Origin: Candidatus Hydrogenedens terephthalaticus JGI OTU-1
Lineage (GTDB): Bacteria; Hydrogenedentota; Hydrogenedentia; Hydrogenedentales; Hydrogenedentaceae
DNA length: 40,246 nucleotides
Assembly: GCA_000493945.1 (NCBI GenBank)
Contig: AWNW01000028.1
Span: 1-40,246, forward strand
Reading direction: 5' to 3'
Position 1 is the first letter of the stretch. Each line of letters starts with the position of its first letter. The position numbers and the translations under genes are program-made. Shown here in pieces: positions 23,203-32,492 of the stretch. Below the pieces are notes generated by a model. It saw only the letters and a list, made by a program, of their open reading frames with translations, was not told the DNA's origin and did not search any database.

Positions 23203-25418
23203 TTAGGTGGTGAAGATGTTTGCTGATGGTTATTTTTCAGTCGTTCTAATTCTGTGGCAGGACGCAGGTCTGTTGGGTCAAGTTCTATGGCTTTCTGGAA
23301 GTATTCGGTCGCTTTTTCACGATTTCCCAGCCCTAAATAAGCTCTGCCCATACAGGTATGAGCAAATGAGTCATTAGGTAATAGTTGAAACGCCTTTTCC
23401 AATGCAGAGATAGCCAATTCATATTGCCCTCGATTAATGTGAATATCCGCAATATTAATCCAGTTCCATGGGTAATGTTCTGGCTTTAACTCAACAGCCT
23501 TTGTGAATGCGTCAACGGCGAGGTCCCATTCCTGCAACTCTTTGTAGGACATCCCTAAATAAGAGTAGGCTTGAGCAAAACCGGGATCAAGTTGAATTAC
23601 ATGTTTACAGGTATCAACAGCAGACCAAAAATCCTTTACCCGCCAGAACTCCAGAGCCATAGCACATAAATCTTCTAATAAGGCTACTGATTTTTTATTA
23701 AATGTTTTCACAGAGTCCTGTAAAGAATAAATCTGGTGATATACAACAACTCGTTGGATGCCGGGAAATTCCTGTGCTTGATAGATAATACCTTTTTCCT
23801 TCAAATATTTTTCAAAATGATTAAGGGGTGCAGATTCAAAATAATCCCCCTGAACTACAATCCATAATTTTGCATTTGGTCTTCGTTCTGGCAGTAGTTT
23901 TGTAATTAAAAATTCAGCAATTTCTGCGGTATTCTCAAACTGCGAACCATAGCAAACGATATTGGGCACAGGACCTAAATTGTAAAGGAAAACCCGCTTC
24001 CATAACTCGTTATTTACAAGGATAATATCTTCTGTTTTTGCATTGTGCTTAATAAACACGCCTGCACTTTTCCAATCGGTATGTTGCGGTTTTCCGAGGA
24101 TTAAACTTCCCTGATACAAATACAAAAGTAGGAATGTAATAAAAAGAAGTCGTTTCAACCATTTTTTGTGTTCCATATTGCTAATGGTATAACCAATAAT
24201 CAGATAAAGAGCAATTGAACTATGCATGGTGTATCTTGGCATAATACAGGGACGCCATAAGTGCGAAACAAAATACAAAAATAGGGGAGGAAATAGCCAC
24301 CAGATACAATAGAGCAGGATAAGAGAAGGGTTTGTTTTCCCGTTATTGTTTGACTGTGAAACATTAATATTTTTACTCTTAGAGAAATAAGTCCAGATAG
24401 CCCAGACAAAGCAAATAAGATATAAAACCGCCATTACCCCCCCTATGAAATATTGCTGGGATACAATGGTATGGGCAGTCTCTTTACTGAAGAAATTCAT
24501 CCAGAAATCGGGTTCCGCACGGAGTTGGTAAGTCCAGCCAATGCAATCATCAGCAACAAGGTCCCCGGTAAATTCACGAAGAGTAGGTATTTTCATCCAT
24601 GAAGAAGTCATATCCGGTGACCAAAAATTAATAGTCAGAATGTATAAAGTAGAAGGTAATGAAATGAAGAACAGGGGGATAGCCCATTTAATAAGAAAAA
24701 AGACTTCTTTCTTAAAATAATCTTTATAAGACAGTTCGTTGGGTTTCTCGTTGTGGTTTTCCCATGCACGAATAAGTAATCGGTCTAACAGCAGATACAC
24801 CCCTTGAACCATAATAACCAGTATAGCAAAGGGATGTGTCCAGAGAAGGAGAAATGTAATGACAAGATAGTAAATAAATGTTTTTCTTTTCTGCTGATCA
24901 TGATACCAATATATAAAAAGTAGCATAGATAGAATAGATAGAAGTGTAAACAAACTATACATTCGTATTTCTTGTGAAAATTGCCGATGTATAGGAGATA
25001 AAGCCACGAGAAGACAGGCTATAAGTCCTGCCGAAGCATTGAAACTTATATTCCCCAAGATGTAGGTGCTGTATATAACAGTTAATCCGATAAAAACAGA
25101 AAGCAGACGAAGGGAATAATAGGATTCATCAATATATGTATGCCATATATATTCAATAGAATAATACAACGGCATGGTTGCAGGGTCCATAGAACGATTT
25201 TTAATCAGGAAGTGCAGAATATTTACTGAAGGCTCATAATGAACACCTTGAGCCCAACGCGTAAAGTTCGGCGAAGATTCATATTCTGCCAGAGGTTTCA
25301 GGTGGACAACACTACTAAATTCATCCCACCATATTGATTCATTACTTAAACCAATAGAACGATATAAATAACCAGCAAGTAAAATTAAAAACAAATAAAG
25401 AAATATTTTCGAATTCAT
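23199..25418 (-). CDS. GT-C-fold glycosyltransferase (ArnT/GT39-like) with C-terminal TPR domain
   Basis: 739 residues. About eleven TM helices fill residues 1-~440. The N-terminal loop has the GT39/ArnT-type acidic pair in SIWWDEFSS (Asp32-Glu33), followed by WHTYIDESYYSLRLLS and SPIHRQFSQEIRMYSLF, typical of this superfamily. A periplasmic domain follows. From ~585 to 730 there are about four TPR repeats (YSYLGMSYKELQEWDLAVDAF; GRAYLGLGNREKATEYFQKA). It should transfer a sugar from a polyprenyl-phosphate donor to an envelope or protein acceptor. First gene of a three-gene minus operon with overlaps of 4 and 1 bases. No clear ribosome site precedes ATG 25418. Confidence 0.85.
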   Translation of the reverse strand: MNSKIFLYLFLILLAGYLYRSIGLSNESIWWDEFSSVVHLKPLAEYESSPNFTRWAQGVHYEPSVNILHFLIKNRSMDPATMPLYYSIEYIWHTYIDESYYSLRLLSVFIGLTVIYSTYILGNISFNASAGLIACLLVALSPIHRQFSQEIRMYSLFTLLSILSMLLFIYWYHDQQKRKTFIYYLVITFLLLWTHPFAILVIMVQGVYLLLDRLLIRAWENHNEKPNELSYKDYFKKEVFFLIKWAIPLFFISLPSTLYILTINFWSPDMTSSWMKIPTLREFTGDLVADDCIGWTYQLRAEPDFWMNFFSKETAHTIVSQQYFIGGVMAVLYLICFVWAIWTYFSKSKNINVSQSNNNGKTNPSLILLYCIWWLFPPLFLYFVSHLWRPCIMPRYTMHSSIALYLIIGYTISNMEHKKWLKRLLFITFLLLYLYQGSLILGKPQHTDWKSAGVFIKHNAKTEDIILVNNELWKRVFLYNLGPVPNIVCYGSQFENTAEIAEFLITKLLPERRPNAKLWIVVQGDYFESAPLNHFEKYLKEKGIIYQAQEFPGIQRVVVYHQIYSLQDSVKTFNKKSVALLEDLCAMALEFWRVKDFWSAVDTCKHVIQLDPGFAQAYSYLGMSYKELQEWDLAVDAFTKAVELKPEHYPWNWINIADIHINRGQYELAISALEKAFQLLPNDSFAHTCMGRAYLGLGNREKATEYFQKAIELDPTDLRPATELERLKNNHQQTSSPPK

Positions 25419-25554
25419 ATTTAAGTTTTAGTTTTCAGTTTATATGTCAAATCTTTTCATACCTCAAATTATTTATAATAACATATCATGATAAATATTG
25501 AATATCTGATAAATACATAGTTGGTTTCCTCAAACAAAACGATGGAGTATGGGA

Positions 25555-26772
25555 ATGAAATCGTTTTTTAAGAATATAATTTTGATATTGGTTTCGATAT
25601 TTGTAGTTTTTGTCTTGACCATGATAGTAGACCGAGTGTTGGGAAATATTTTACCCAAACCCTTTCCCGAAGGCACACACGATTTAATCTTTCCACCATT
25701 ATCACGACAGGAGTTTGCTTCTGTTGATTTTAAGTATGTGGTAGAAACCAATTCATTAGGAATTCGAGACCGAGAAATACAAAGACCAAAGAGTTCTGGT
25801 ATCTATCGAATTATAGCAGTTGGCGATTCCTATACTTATGGTTGGGGCGTAAATATAGAGGAAACATGGCTCCGTAGATTGGAACAAAAACTTTCATTGG
25901 CTAATAGACAGATAGAAACTGTTAACTTAGGTAAACCCGGAACAGGTCCTCCCTTTTATGCGGAAATTTCTCGCACTGTTGTCCCTTTACTTGAACCCGA
26001 TTTGGTATTGGTAGGAATTTTACAGGGAAATGATATTGCGTCTTCAGGCTCAGAAGGTTTGGAGCAAATGAGTTCGGGACTGCTCCGATGGACAAAATTA
26101 TTGTATCCAAATTTTGTCCGCACTGTAGAAATGATGCGATTGACGCGTTCCCTTGAAACGCGGACCCAGGAGCGACCTCCGGAAAAAACGACCGCAGAAG
26201 ATAACGCAAAGTGGTCAGCCAATACCGCAAAGGAATTTTACGAAAAAATGTCTCCGGTGGAGAAACAAAAATTTGATAATTTTGATGCAGAAGTAAAGCA
26301 AGCATTTTTTGATGGGCTTTTAAATCCATATATGATTGACCTTGCATTGAAGAACAAACATATTTACACGCTGACACTAAACCCCGAAGACCCCTGGATT
26401 CAGCAATGTATTGAAAATATGGCAAAGTCGCTACAAATCATAAAGTCGGTAGCGAGTCAATCCAACGCTCAAATTACTGTGGTCAGTATCCCGGATGGAC
26501 CGTATGTTAATGAGGTTGCCTGGAAAAATATTCAGCGTGTTGGGTTTGATGTCGTTCCAGAAATGCTGACCTCCGATGCCCCGGATAAAGTTATTCAGAT
26601 TGCCTGCAAAAAAGCAAATGTTCCTTGCTTTACCGTTTCCGACGCATTTCGCCAGCGAAAACAAGACCCTAATTTGTTTTTTACACTCGATGGTCATTTG
26701 ACTGCTGAAGGACACAAGTTATTAGCAGAAACACTTGCACCTGAATTGCAAAAATGGTTAACTGAAAAATGA
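25555..26772 (+). CDS. Membrane-anchored SGNH/GDSL hydrolase (paralogue C)
   Basis: 405 residues from ATG 25555, chosen over ATG 25549 because GGAG at 25544-25547 is only one base from the latter but 7 from the former. A TM helix spans about 6-26. Core motifs: TNSLGIRDREI, block I AVGDSYTYGWGV (GDS intact, Ser92), block II NLGKPGTG, block III LQGNDIASSG, and block V TLDGHLTAEGHKLLAETL with Asp and His. This is the most canonical of the four SGNH proteins in the cluster and resembles acyl-esterase or AlgJ-type members. It is divergent from the GT-C/TPR operon (136 AT-rich bases between) and overlaps the next gene by four bases. Confidence 0.85.
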   Translation: MKSFFKNIILILVSIFVVFVLTMIVDRVLGNILPKPFPEGTHDLIFPPLSRQEFASVDFKYVVETNSLGIRDREIQRPKSSGIYRIIAVGDSYTYGWGVNIEETWLRRLEQKLSLANRQIETVNLGKPGTGPPFYAEISRTVVPLLEPDLVLVGILQGNDIASSGSEGLEQMSSGLLRWTKLLYPNFVRTVEMMRLTRSLETRTQERPPEKTTAEDNAKWSANTAKEFYEKMSPVEKQKFDNFDAEVKQAFFDGLLNPYMIDLALKNKHIYTLTLNPEDPWIQQCIENMAKSLQIIKSVASQSNAQITVVSIPDGPYVNEVAWKNIQRVGFDVVPEMLTSDAPDKVIQIACKKANVPCFTVSDAFRQRKQDPNLFFTLDGHLTAEGHKLLAETLAPELQKWLTEK

Positions 26773-27923
26773 ATGAAATAGCAAGGCAAAAAAATATAAG
26801 CAAGAAAAAGATGGTTCTGTTTACTTTCTTACCTCTTGTTATTTTACTTGTTAGTTTGGAACTGATAGCACGAGTTGTAGAAATATGGCTTCCCCCCATG
26901 GTGACAGATATAGGTTTGGGTTTTACTGAAGATTCCCGATTATTTATTTCCGACCCTTACGATAGCCGATATTTGATAACACACCCTAATAAGACTGTTG
27001 CTTTCCAGAATCAGCGATTTTTAAAAAATAAGCCATCAGGGACTTTACGGATATTCTTTCTTGGTGGTTCATCTGTTAATTATGTCAATTACGAGTTACC
27101 AAACTTATCCGAACGATTGAGAGAAAAACTTAAACCCAAATACAGAAATGTTGAAATTATCAACTGTGGTGGACTTTCCTATGGAACGCATCGGCTCGTG
27201 TTGATTGCTCGTGAAATTGTGAATTATGAGCCAGACCTTGTGATGATATATTCCGCTCATAACGAATTTGAAGAAATTGAACAATTGCATTTGGCACGAA
27301 TACAGTCAACAAGATTACAAAAAATTCTGTACTCTTCCGCTGTAATGCGTTTTATTCGTGACCGAATCGCAACATATCAAATATCCCAGTTGGAAAAAGA
27401 GCATAATCGGAGGATGTTGGCTCAATCTTTGCCCGATGCAGGCAAAGGCTGGAATCATGTGTTTACACCGGAAGAAATTGCAGAACGAATGGAGAAATAC
27501 AAAAATAATTTAAATGAAATTATACAGTTATGCAAAGAAAAAAATATAAAAATTGTTATTGCAACCGTTCCTTCAAATTATATAAAGCCTAATTTAATAG
27601 GAAAAAGTGCCGAAGAATATGAACAGGTATTCCAATTAATCAGGGAGGAAAAGTATAAAGAAGCGTATGAATTGGGCAGAAAGATTATTCGCGAAACTTC
27701 ACCACGACATCAGTCTTCCGACCTGGAAAATAATATTGTAAGAGAACTTGCAGAAATAAATAATATTCCATTAGCAGATGTTTTATCTGCGGTAGAACAG
27801 GCAGAACCTCACCACATTCCTGGTGAAACTCTGTTTAACGACCATTGCCACTTAAATCCGGAAGGCAACAAAATTATGATACATACCTTTGAGGAAAAAA
27901 TTATACAAGCATTGTCAGAATAA
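26769..27923 (+). CDS. Membrane-anchored SGNH hydrolase with TPR-like insert (paralogue D)
   Basis: 384 residues. TM helix at 15-32. Block I is LGGSSVNY (GGSS, Ser101), block II NCGGLSYGTHR, block III YSAHNEFEE (Asn kept; the HNEF form), and block V LFNDHCHLNPEGNKIM. Between blocks III and V a helical hairpin (EQVFQLIREEKYKEAYELGRKI) looks like a single TPR. This is the layout of the SGNH proteins that elsewhere are fused to TPR arrays. The ATG overlaps the preceding stop by four bases (ATGA), so the two are one operon. A function on envelope glycan is inferred from context only. Confidence 0.82.
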   Translation: MNEIARQKNISKKKMVLFTFLPLVILLVSLELIARVVEIWLPPMVTDIGLGFTEDSRLFISDPYDSRYLITHPNKTVAFQNQRFLKNKPSGTLRIFFLGGSSVNYVNYELPNLSERLREKLKPKYRNVEIINCGGLSYGTHRLVLIAREIVNYEPDLVMIYSAHNEFEEIEQLHLARIQSTRLQKILYSSAVMRFIRDRIATYQISQLEKEHNRRMLAQSLPDAGKGWNHVFTPEEIAERMEKYKNNLNEIIQLCKEKNIKIVIATVPSNYIKPNLIGKSAEEYEQVFQLIREEKYKEAYELGRKIIRETSPRHQSSDLENNIVRELAEINNIPLADVLSAVEQAEPHHIPGETLFNDHCHLNPEGNKIMIHTFEEKIIQALSE

Positions 27924-28081
27924 TGTTGTTTACAAATTACTCCATAGAAAAAAGTAGTCTCTTCCAATAGATCTGCATTGTTCGCATTTTTACTTGGGAC
28001 GATAGATGACTTTAAAAACCGAAATACTAACATTAATTAGTCTCTTTAATTTTCAAATAGGATTATTTGATGTGAAAATTT

Positions 28082-30085
28082 TTATTGGGCAGTGAGTTTT
28101 AGTAAAGCGACACCATGTCGAGGGATGGATGTGGAGAAATCTTTTTTGTAAATTCCTAAATCCTTTTGCCTCCATAAGTCTCGGACTTTTTGGTTCTCTG
28201 CCAGTCCTAAATCTTGCCAATGCACAGTTATGTTTTGCTCAATTTCATCTAAATTAAATAAACCTATAGCAATTGAATTATCATGCAGCGGTTTTAACCA
28301 TATTTCATAATTTTTTTCTTTATTAATGACGACAGGACATCCCTGAATACCTTTTGGGTCCTGATTGATTTCAATAACTTCAGGATTGCAGAGTACATTT
28401 TTCGTAAATTCGTCCAATCGCGTCATATCTCCACTATAAAAAAGAGGAGAAGCCATAAGACACCATAGAGACATGTAGGAATATTGCTCACTGGGAGTTA
28501 GAGGACACGGTTTAGGTTCTCCCATTACACTGGCATCTCCACTATAACCAATGAGAATATAATCGGGGTCGTTCCAGGCACCGGGACCGGCGTATTCCCA
28601 ATAACGAGCATTTCTGCGTGCAACCTCATGATATTGAAGCAGTTCAAAACCGAGATCGCCAGCAGTCCGCCAGCAATTTCCGCCTACTTCTTTGCCCCAT
28701 TTCCAGACCTGTCCCATTCCGTATTGACATAAATTAAAAACTATGTCACGGTCTAATTTCTTTAAAATAGTTCCCATTTCTTGATAGGGCTTTTTTAAAT
28801 TCTCAATTTTTTTAGGGGATAGGATATTTGAATAAGAGCACCAGTCGTATTTCAGAAAATCAAAGCCCCATTCTGCAAATTGTTTAGCATCTTGTTCCTC
28901 GTGTTTATAGGTTCCCGTAAAACCGGCACAGGTTTTAGGTCCCGGTGATGTATATATACCTGCACGAAGCCCTTTGGAATGAATATACTCTGTTAATTCT
29001 TTCATATTCGGAAAATATTTATTCGGCAAAATATTTCCGTTATCATCTCTTGCTGGACCGACACGCATTGGGTCATGATGATTCTCCGAATTTGCCCAGC
29101 AATCGTCAATGCTTACATACTGGTATCCTACATCAGCCATACCGGAGGAGACCATCAGGTCTGCAGATAGTTTCATAATATCTGCGGTAATTCTGTCGTA
29201 ATGCGTATACCAATGATTCCATCCCATGGGAGGGGTGAGTGCCAGTATATCTCCAACCACAATTTTTAAGATATTTTCATCTTTGCCATGTTGGTTACTT
29301 GCGGTTATATGGACTGTGTAAGTGTTTTTTTCTCGACTTTTGATTGTGCCGGATATGATGCCTTCACTGTTAACAGTTAGTCCTTCCGGCAAGCCTTCCA
29401 ATTGAAATTGTATAGGTCTTTCACCTGTGCAAGGGATGCGGAATATAAAGGGAGAGCCCGGTCGAACAGCGGTAATACGCGGACTATTTATTTTTGGAGA
29501 ACGAGGTGGGGGCGGAGTAAGAACATAAGGGTCTTCTTTAGGTCTAATTGCCAGTTCTGGTTTTCCATCAGTCATTATAAAGAAGGCTTCTGCTATGTCA
29601 ACATGGTCGTAAGAAGTATCATCATGAGCATCACTAATAGAAATGGTGAAGTTAGATATTCCCTGTAAATCAATAGAAACCTTTTCGGGTTCTTCTCCTC
29701 CTTTTAAAATGCGTGTGGCATATAGCAATTTGTTATCACCAAAAAATCGAACAATAGTAGACCCTTTTCCTTCTGTTTCATCGTCAATTCCTATGATGGC
29801 TTCAAATTTAGATGCAGAACCATTCAGTTGAATATAGAAAACAGCATTTGCATGTGTGCCAACACCACGATTATATGTTGTACCCTTCAATTTTATTGGA
29901 TTTCCTACGCAGGACAGGTTTTTCTTAGGGTGTTCTCCCCAGCCTTGTCTAACAATTTTCAGGTCCAGGTCATCTAAATATGTGATACTCTCCTGACAGA
30001 AACTATTTAATGAATAAGAAAACACACAAATGATGGAAATAAATATAAACAAATGACATTTGTAGTTGGATTGATAAAGTGGCAT
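28082..30085 (-). CDS. Secreted alpha-galactosidase, GH27, with NPCBM and Ig-like domains
   Basis: 667 residues. Signal peptide (hydrophobic 11-28). An NPCBM-type carbohydrate-binding domain (about 34-172; GTTYNRGVGTHAN) and a putative Ig-like domain (about 202-278; GLPEGLTVNSEGIISGTI) come before the GH27 barrel, which opens with TPPMGWNHW. YVSIDDCW follows. The nucleophile is Asp414 in LKYDWC and the acid/base is Asp477 in WRTAGD; GPGAWNDPDYILIG is the conserved structural loop. A C-terminal beta-sandwich ends the protein. It removes terminal alpha-galactose (or alpha-N-acetylgalactosamine) from glycans outside the cytoplasm. ATG 30085 has AAGGAAG 6 bases upstream. It is last in a minus-strand run after dut (24-base gap). 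Confidence 0.93.
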   Translation of the reverse strand: MPLYQSNYKCHLFIFISIICVFSYSLNSFCQESITYLDDLDLKIVRQGWGEHPKKNLSCVGNPIKLKGTTYNRGVGTHANAVFYIQLNGSASKFEAIIGIDDETEGKGSTIVRFFGDNKLLYATRILKGGEEPEKVSIDLQGISNFTISISDAHDDTSYDHVDIAEAFFIMTDGKPELAIRPKEDPYVLTPPPPRSPKINSPRITAVRPGSPFIFRIPCTGERPIQFQLEGLPEGLTVNSEGIISGTIKSREKNTYTVHITASNQHGKDENILKIVVGDILALTPPMGWNHWYTHYDRITADIMKLSADLMVSSGMADVGYQYVSIDDCWANSENHHDPMRVGPARDDNGNILPNKYFPNMKELTEYIHSKGLRAGIYTSPGPKTCAGFTGTYKHEEQDAKQFAEWGFDFLKYDWCSYSNILSPKKIENLKKPYQEMGTILKKLDRDIVFNLCQYGMGQVWKWGKEVGGNCWRTAGDLGFELLQYHEVARRNARYWEYAGPGAWNDPDYILIGYSGDASVMGEPKPCPLTPSEQYSYMSLWCLMASPLFYSGDMTRLDEFTKNVLCNPEVIEINQDPKGIQGCPVVINKEKNYEIWLKPLHDNSIAIGLFNLDEIEQNITVHWQDLGLAENQKVRDLWRQKDLGIYKKDFSTSIPRHGVALLKLTAQ

Positions 30086-30109
30086 TTAATCTTCCTTTCT
30101 ATAAAGATA

Positions 30110-30592
30110 TTATTCCAGATTGCTTTTATGTGAAGTTCCTGTATGTCCAAAACCACCGGGACCGCGATTCGATGAGGGAAGCATAGGAACAGGTTCCCAT
30201 TGTACACGGGATACAGGTGCAACAATCATTTGTGCTATACGGTCTCCGCGCTTGATATGAAACGGTTCCTGTCCCCAGTTTATCAGAATGACACAGATTT
30301 CACCCCGATAATCAGAATCAATGGTGCCGGGTGAATTGGGCATGCCGATACCATATTTGATTGCCAGACCACTTCTTGGACGGATTTGTGCCTCATATCC
30401 CTGTGGAAGAGCTATTCTAATGCCTGTGGGAATAAGTTTCCGTTCTCCCGGCATAAGAATAATTTCTTTTTTCACTGCCGCATGAAGGTCCATTCCTGCG
30501 GATTCTTCTGTTTGGTATTCGGGTAAAGGAATATCCTCTGTATCGGGCTCTCTATAAATTTTTACCTTAACGATGTTTTCTATCATACCCAT
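30110..30592 (-). CDS. dut: dUTP diphosphatase
   Basis: 160 residues, the usual size for trimeric dUTPase, with all five motifs: SAGMDLHA (31-38), RPRSGLA, GTIDSDYRGEI (catalytic Asp/Tyr region), GDRIAQMI, and the C-terminal P-loop-like RGPGGFGHTG. It hydrolyses dUTP to dUMP and PPi, keeping uracil out of DNA and feeding thymidylate synthesis. Two ATGs two codons apart (30592 and 30586) are possible starts; neither has a strong ribosome site. A housekeeping gene between two secreted enzymes, on the same strand. Confidence 0.96.
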   Translation of the reverse strand: MGMIENIVKVKIYREPDTEDIPLPEYQTEESAGMDLHAAVKKEIILMPGERKLIPTGIRIALPQGYEAQIRPRSGLAIKYGIGMPNSPGTIDSDYRGEICVILINWGQEPFHIKRGDRIAQMIVAPVSRVQWEPVPMLPSSNRGPGGFGHTGTSHKSNLE

Positions 30593-30664
30593 TCACAACT
30601 TTTTGTTAAATCAATAAATTTTATCAGACCGATTTTAACACAGAGTTCTTATTATATAGAAGTT

Positions 30665-31549
30665 CTAATTTTTAATGTATTCGGATTCTAATTGCGCAAT
30701 TCTGTCAGGGTAATCGGATAATATCCAATCCACTTCAGAAGAAATATATTTCTTAATGTCCTCAGGCTTATTTACTGTAAATACGACGATTTGAATTCCT
30801 TTTTCTTTTATTTTCTTCATTTCCTCTGTAGTTATATTGAAAGTACCTTCCATTCTTTCGTTAATAGCCAACATTTGAGCAGGTGGAGTGTAGTTTGACC
30901 AATTCTCACTTCGCAAGGCAGACAAGAAATCAATAGCATCAGAAACTGTAAAACAGGTCTTAATTTGAGGATATTCTTTTCTGATTTTTTCTATTACTTG
31001 TGGATGAACGGATGCAAGATAAACTTTGTCTTGCATATTTCGCCTGATGATAGGTTCAACAATAGGTGATAGATTTTCTGTAAAAGGTTTTATTTCGAAT
31101 AAAAATATATGCATCGGAAATGCTTCTAAAACTTCATCCAGTGTTGGAACTGTAATCCCTTTTCCCCGAAATGGGAAAGTCTGCCCTCCGTCAGTAGAAA
31201 ATTTATATCCCGCATCCAACTCTTTAATTTCCTTTAAGGTTTTTTCTTTAACAGGACCCTGTCCATTCGTTGTGCGGTCAACGGTAGTATCATGCATAAG
31301 AATGGCGATATTATCGGCTGTAATCTGGATATCACCTTCTAACAAAGCATTACTCCATCGGGAAACGGTCTGCTGATACGCGTAAAGAGTGTTTTCGGGA
31401 AATAAGGATTTACCTCCGCGATGTGCAGCATTTTTTGTTTTATGAGAGTTATTCTGTGTAAGTTTTTCATCATTGTCCGCAGAGGATATAACCGTGCAGA
31501 TACATAAAAACAAGAGAGTTAAAAACAAAAAAATAGAATTTCTATGCAT
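30665..31549 (-). CDS. Secreted glycerophosphodiester phosphodiesterase
   Basis: 294 residues from ATG 31549. This start is chosen because CGAGG lies 9 bases upstream and a clean signal peptide follows (IFLFLTLLFLCICTVISSA); the open frame extends 28 codons further to 31633 but adds poor sequence. The GDPD barrel shows AHRGGKSLFPENTLYAYQQ with His-Arg, LEGDIQITADN (metal-binding Glu and Asp), and the HDTTVDRTTNG loop with its catalytic His. It cleaves glycerophosphodiesters to glycerol 3-phosphate and alcohol. Exported forms scavenge lipid head groups or teichoic-type polymers. It precedes dut by 72 bases. Confidence 0.92.
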   Translation of the reverse strand: MHRNSIFLFLTLLFLCICTVISSADNDEKLTQNNSHKTKNAAHRGGKSLFPENTLYAYQQTVSRWSNALLEGDIQITADNIAILMHDTTVDRTTNGQGPVKEKTLKEIKELDAGYKFSTDGGQTFPFRGKGITVPTLDEVLEAFPMHIFLFEIKPFTENLSPIVEPIIRRNMQDKVYLASVHPQVIEKIRKEYPQIKTCFTVSDAIDFLSALRSENWSNYTPPAQMLAINERMEGTFNITTEEMKKIKEKGIQIVVFTVNKPEDIKKYISSEVDWILSDYPDRIAQLESEYIKN

Positions 31550-31659
31550 AAAACAAAACCTCGTTTTTTGATTATATTGACAAAAAAACCTTAAACTAAG
31601 TTTCATGATAAAATATATGTATATTAACTGCAAAACTATAATTTTGAAAGGAGTTTCTT

Positions 31660-32490
31660 ATGGAACAGTGGTTCAGTGATCAGGTAGTGATTGTTACAGG
31701 TGCGGGAAGAGGAATTGGTTTTTCAACCGCTAAATTGTTCGCTCAATACGGAGCCAGCGTAGTGATTAACGATTACGATGCAAACTGTGCAGATAATGCG
31801 GCAAGCGAACTGAAAAATGCAGGGTATAAAGTGTTATCCGTTCCCGGTGATGTAACCGACCCACAATATCCAGATATGTTAATGAAAAAGACCGTAGAAA
31901 CTTTTGGAAAGGTCAATGTAATTGTAAACAATGCAGGTTATACCTGGGATGGTATGATACACAAAATGAGTGATAAACAATACATGGCGATGTTAGAAAT
32001 ACATAATGTTGCTCCATTCCGAATTATACGAGCCGCATCCCCTTATATGCGTGAAGTAGCCAAGCAAGAAAAAGCAGAGGGCAAAACACTAGAACCGAGA
32101 AGTATCGTTAATGTTTCTTCTCTGTCCGGTTTGCATGGGAATACAGGACAAGCCAATTACAGTACCGCTAAAAGTGGTATTGTAGGCTTAACAAAGACTG
32201 TAGCGAAAGAATGGGGACCGTTTGGTATTCGTTGTAATGCGGTGGCTTTTGGTTTTATTGAAACGCGTTTAACCCAGGACCAGGAAAGCGGTGAACAAAT
32301 AGAAGTAGAAGGGGAAAAAGTGCAATTGGGTATTCCTGCGCACATGAAAGGAATGATAACCATGCTTATACCTTTAGGAAGACCCGGAACACCCGATGAA
32401 GCAGCAGGCGCCATTGTTTTCCTTGCTTCACCGTTAGCCTCATATATAACGGGTATTTGTCTTGAAGTTACTGGAGGATTGCAAGTTTAA
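31660..32490 (+). CDS. Short-chain dehydrogenase/reductase, FabG-like
   Basis: 276 residues with the classical SDR set: TGAGRGIG (13-20) for the dinucleotide, NNAG (90-93), catalytic Ser154 in NVSSLSG, and Tyr167/Lys171 in YSTAK. The C-terminus VTGGLQV is FabG-like, but the ~20-residue insert around QESGEQIEVEGEKVQLGIPAHMKG before the final helices is not typical of FabG. It may reduce a 3-oxoacyl thioester or another ketone using NAD(P)H. AAAGGAG lies 8 bases before ATG 31660. The hydrogenase-like sensor kinase starts 2 bases after its stop, so they are one operon, and the SDR could be a redox partner or simply co-transcribed. Confidence 0.88.
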   Translation: MEQWFSDQVVIVTGAGRGIGFSTAKLFAQYGASVVINDYDANCADNAASELKNAGYKVLSVPGDVTDPQYPDMLMKKTVETFGKVNVIVNNAGYTWDGMIHKMSDKQYMAMLEIHNVAPFRIIRAASPYMREVAKQEKAEGKTLEPRSIVNVSSLSGLHGNTGQANYSTAKSGIVGLTKTVAKEWGPFGIRCNAVAFGFIETRLTQDQESGEQIEVEGEKVQLGIPAHMKGMITMLIPLGRPGTPDEAAGAIVFLASPLASYITGICLEVTGGLQV

Positions 32491-32492
32491 TA

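Noticed and set aside
25922..26425. A 167-codon open frame antisense to SGNH paralogue C
   Set aside because: It lies wholly inside a well-supported gene, has no ribosome site and no protein-like motifs.
31577..31614. TTGACA and TAAAAT upstream of the SDR as a sigma-70 promoter
   Set aside because: The spacer is 26 bases, far from 17, so the pair is probably accidental, although a promoter must lie in this region.
31550..31633. N-terminal extension of the GDPD reading frame
   Set aside because: The ATG at 31549 has a ribosome site and a clean signal peptide; the extension would bury that signal.
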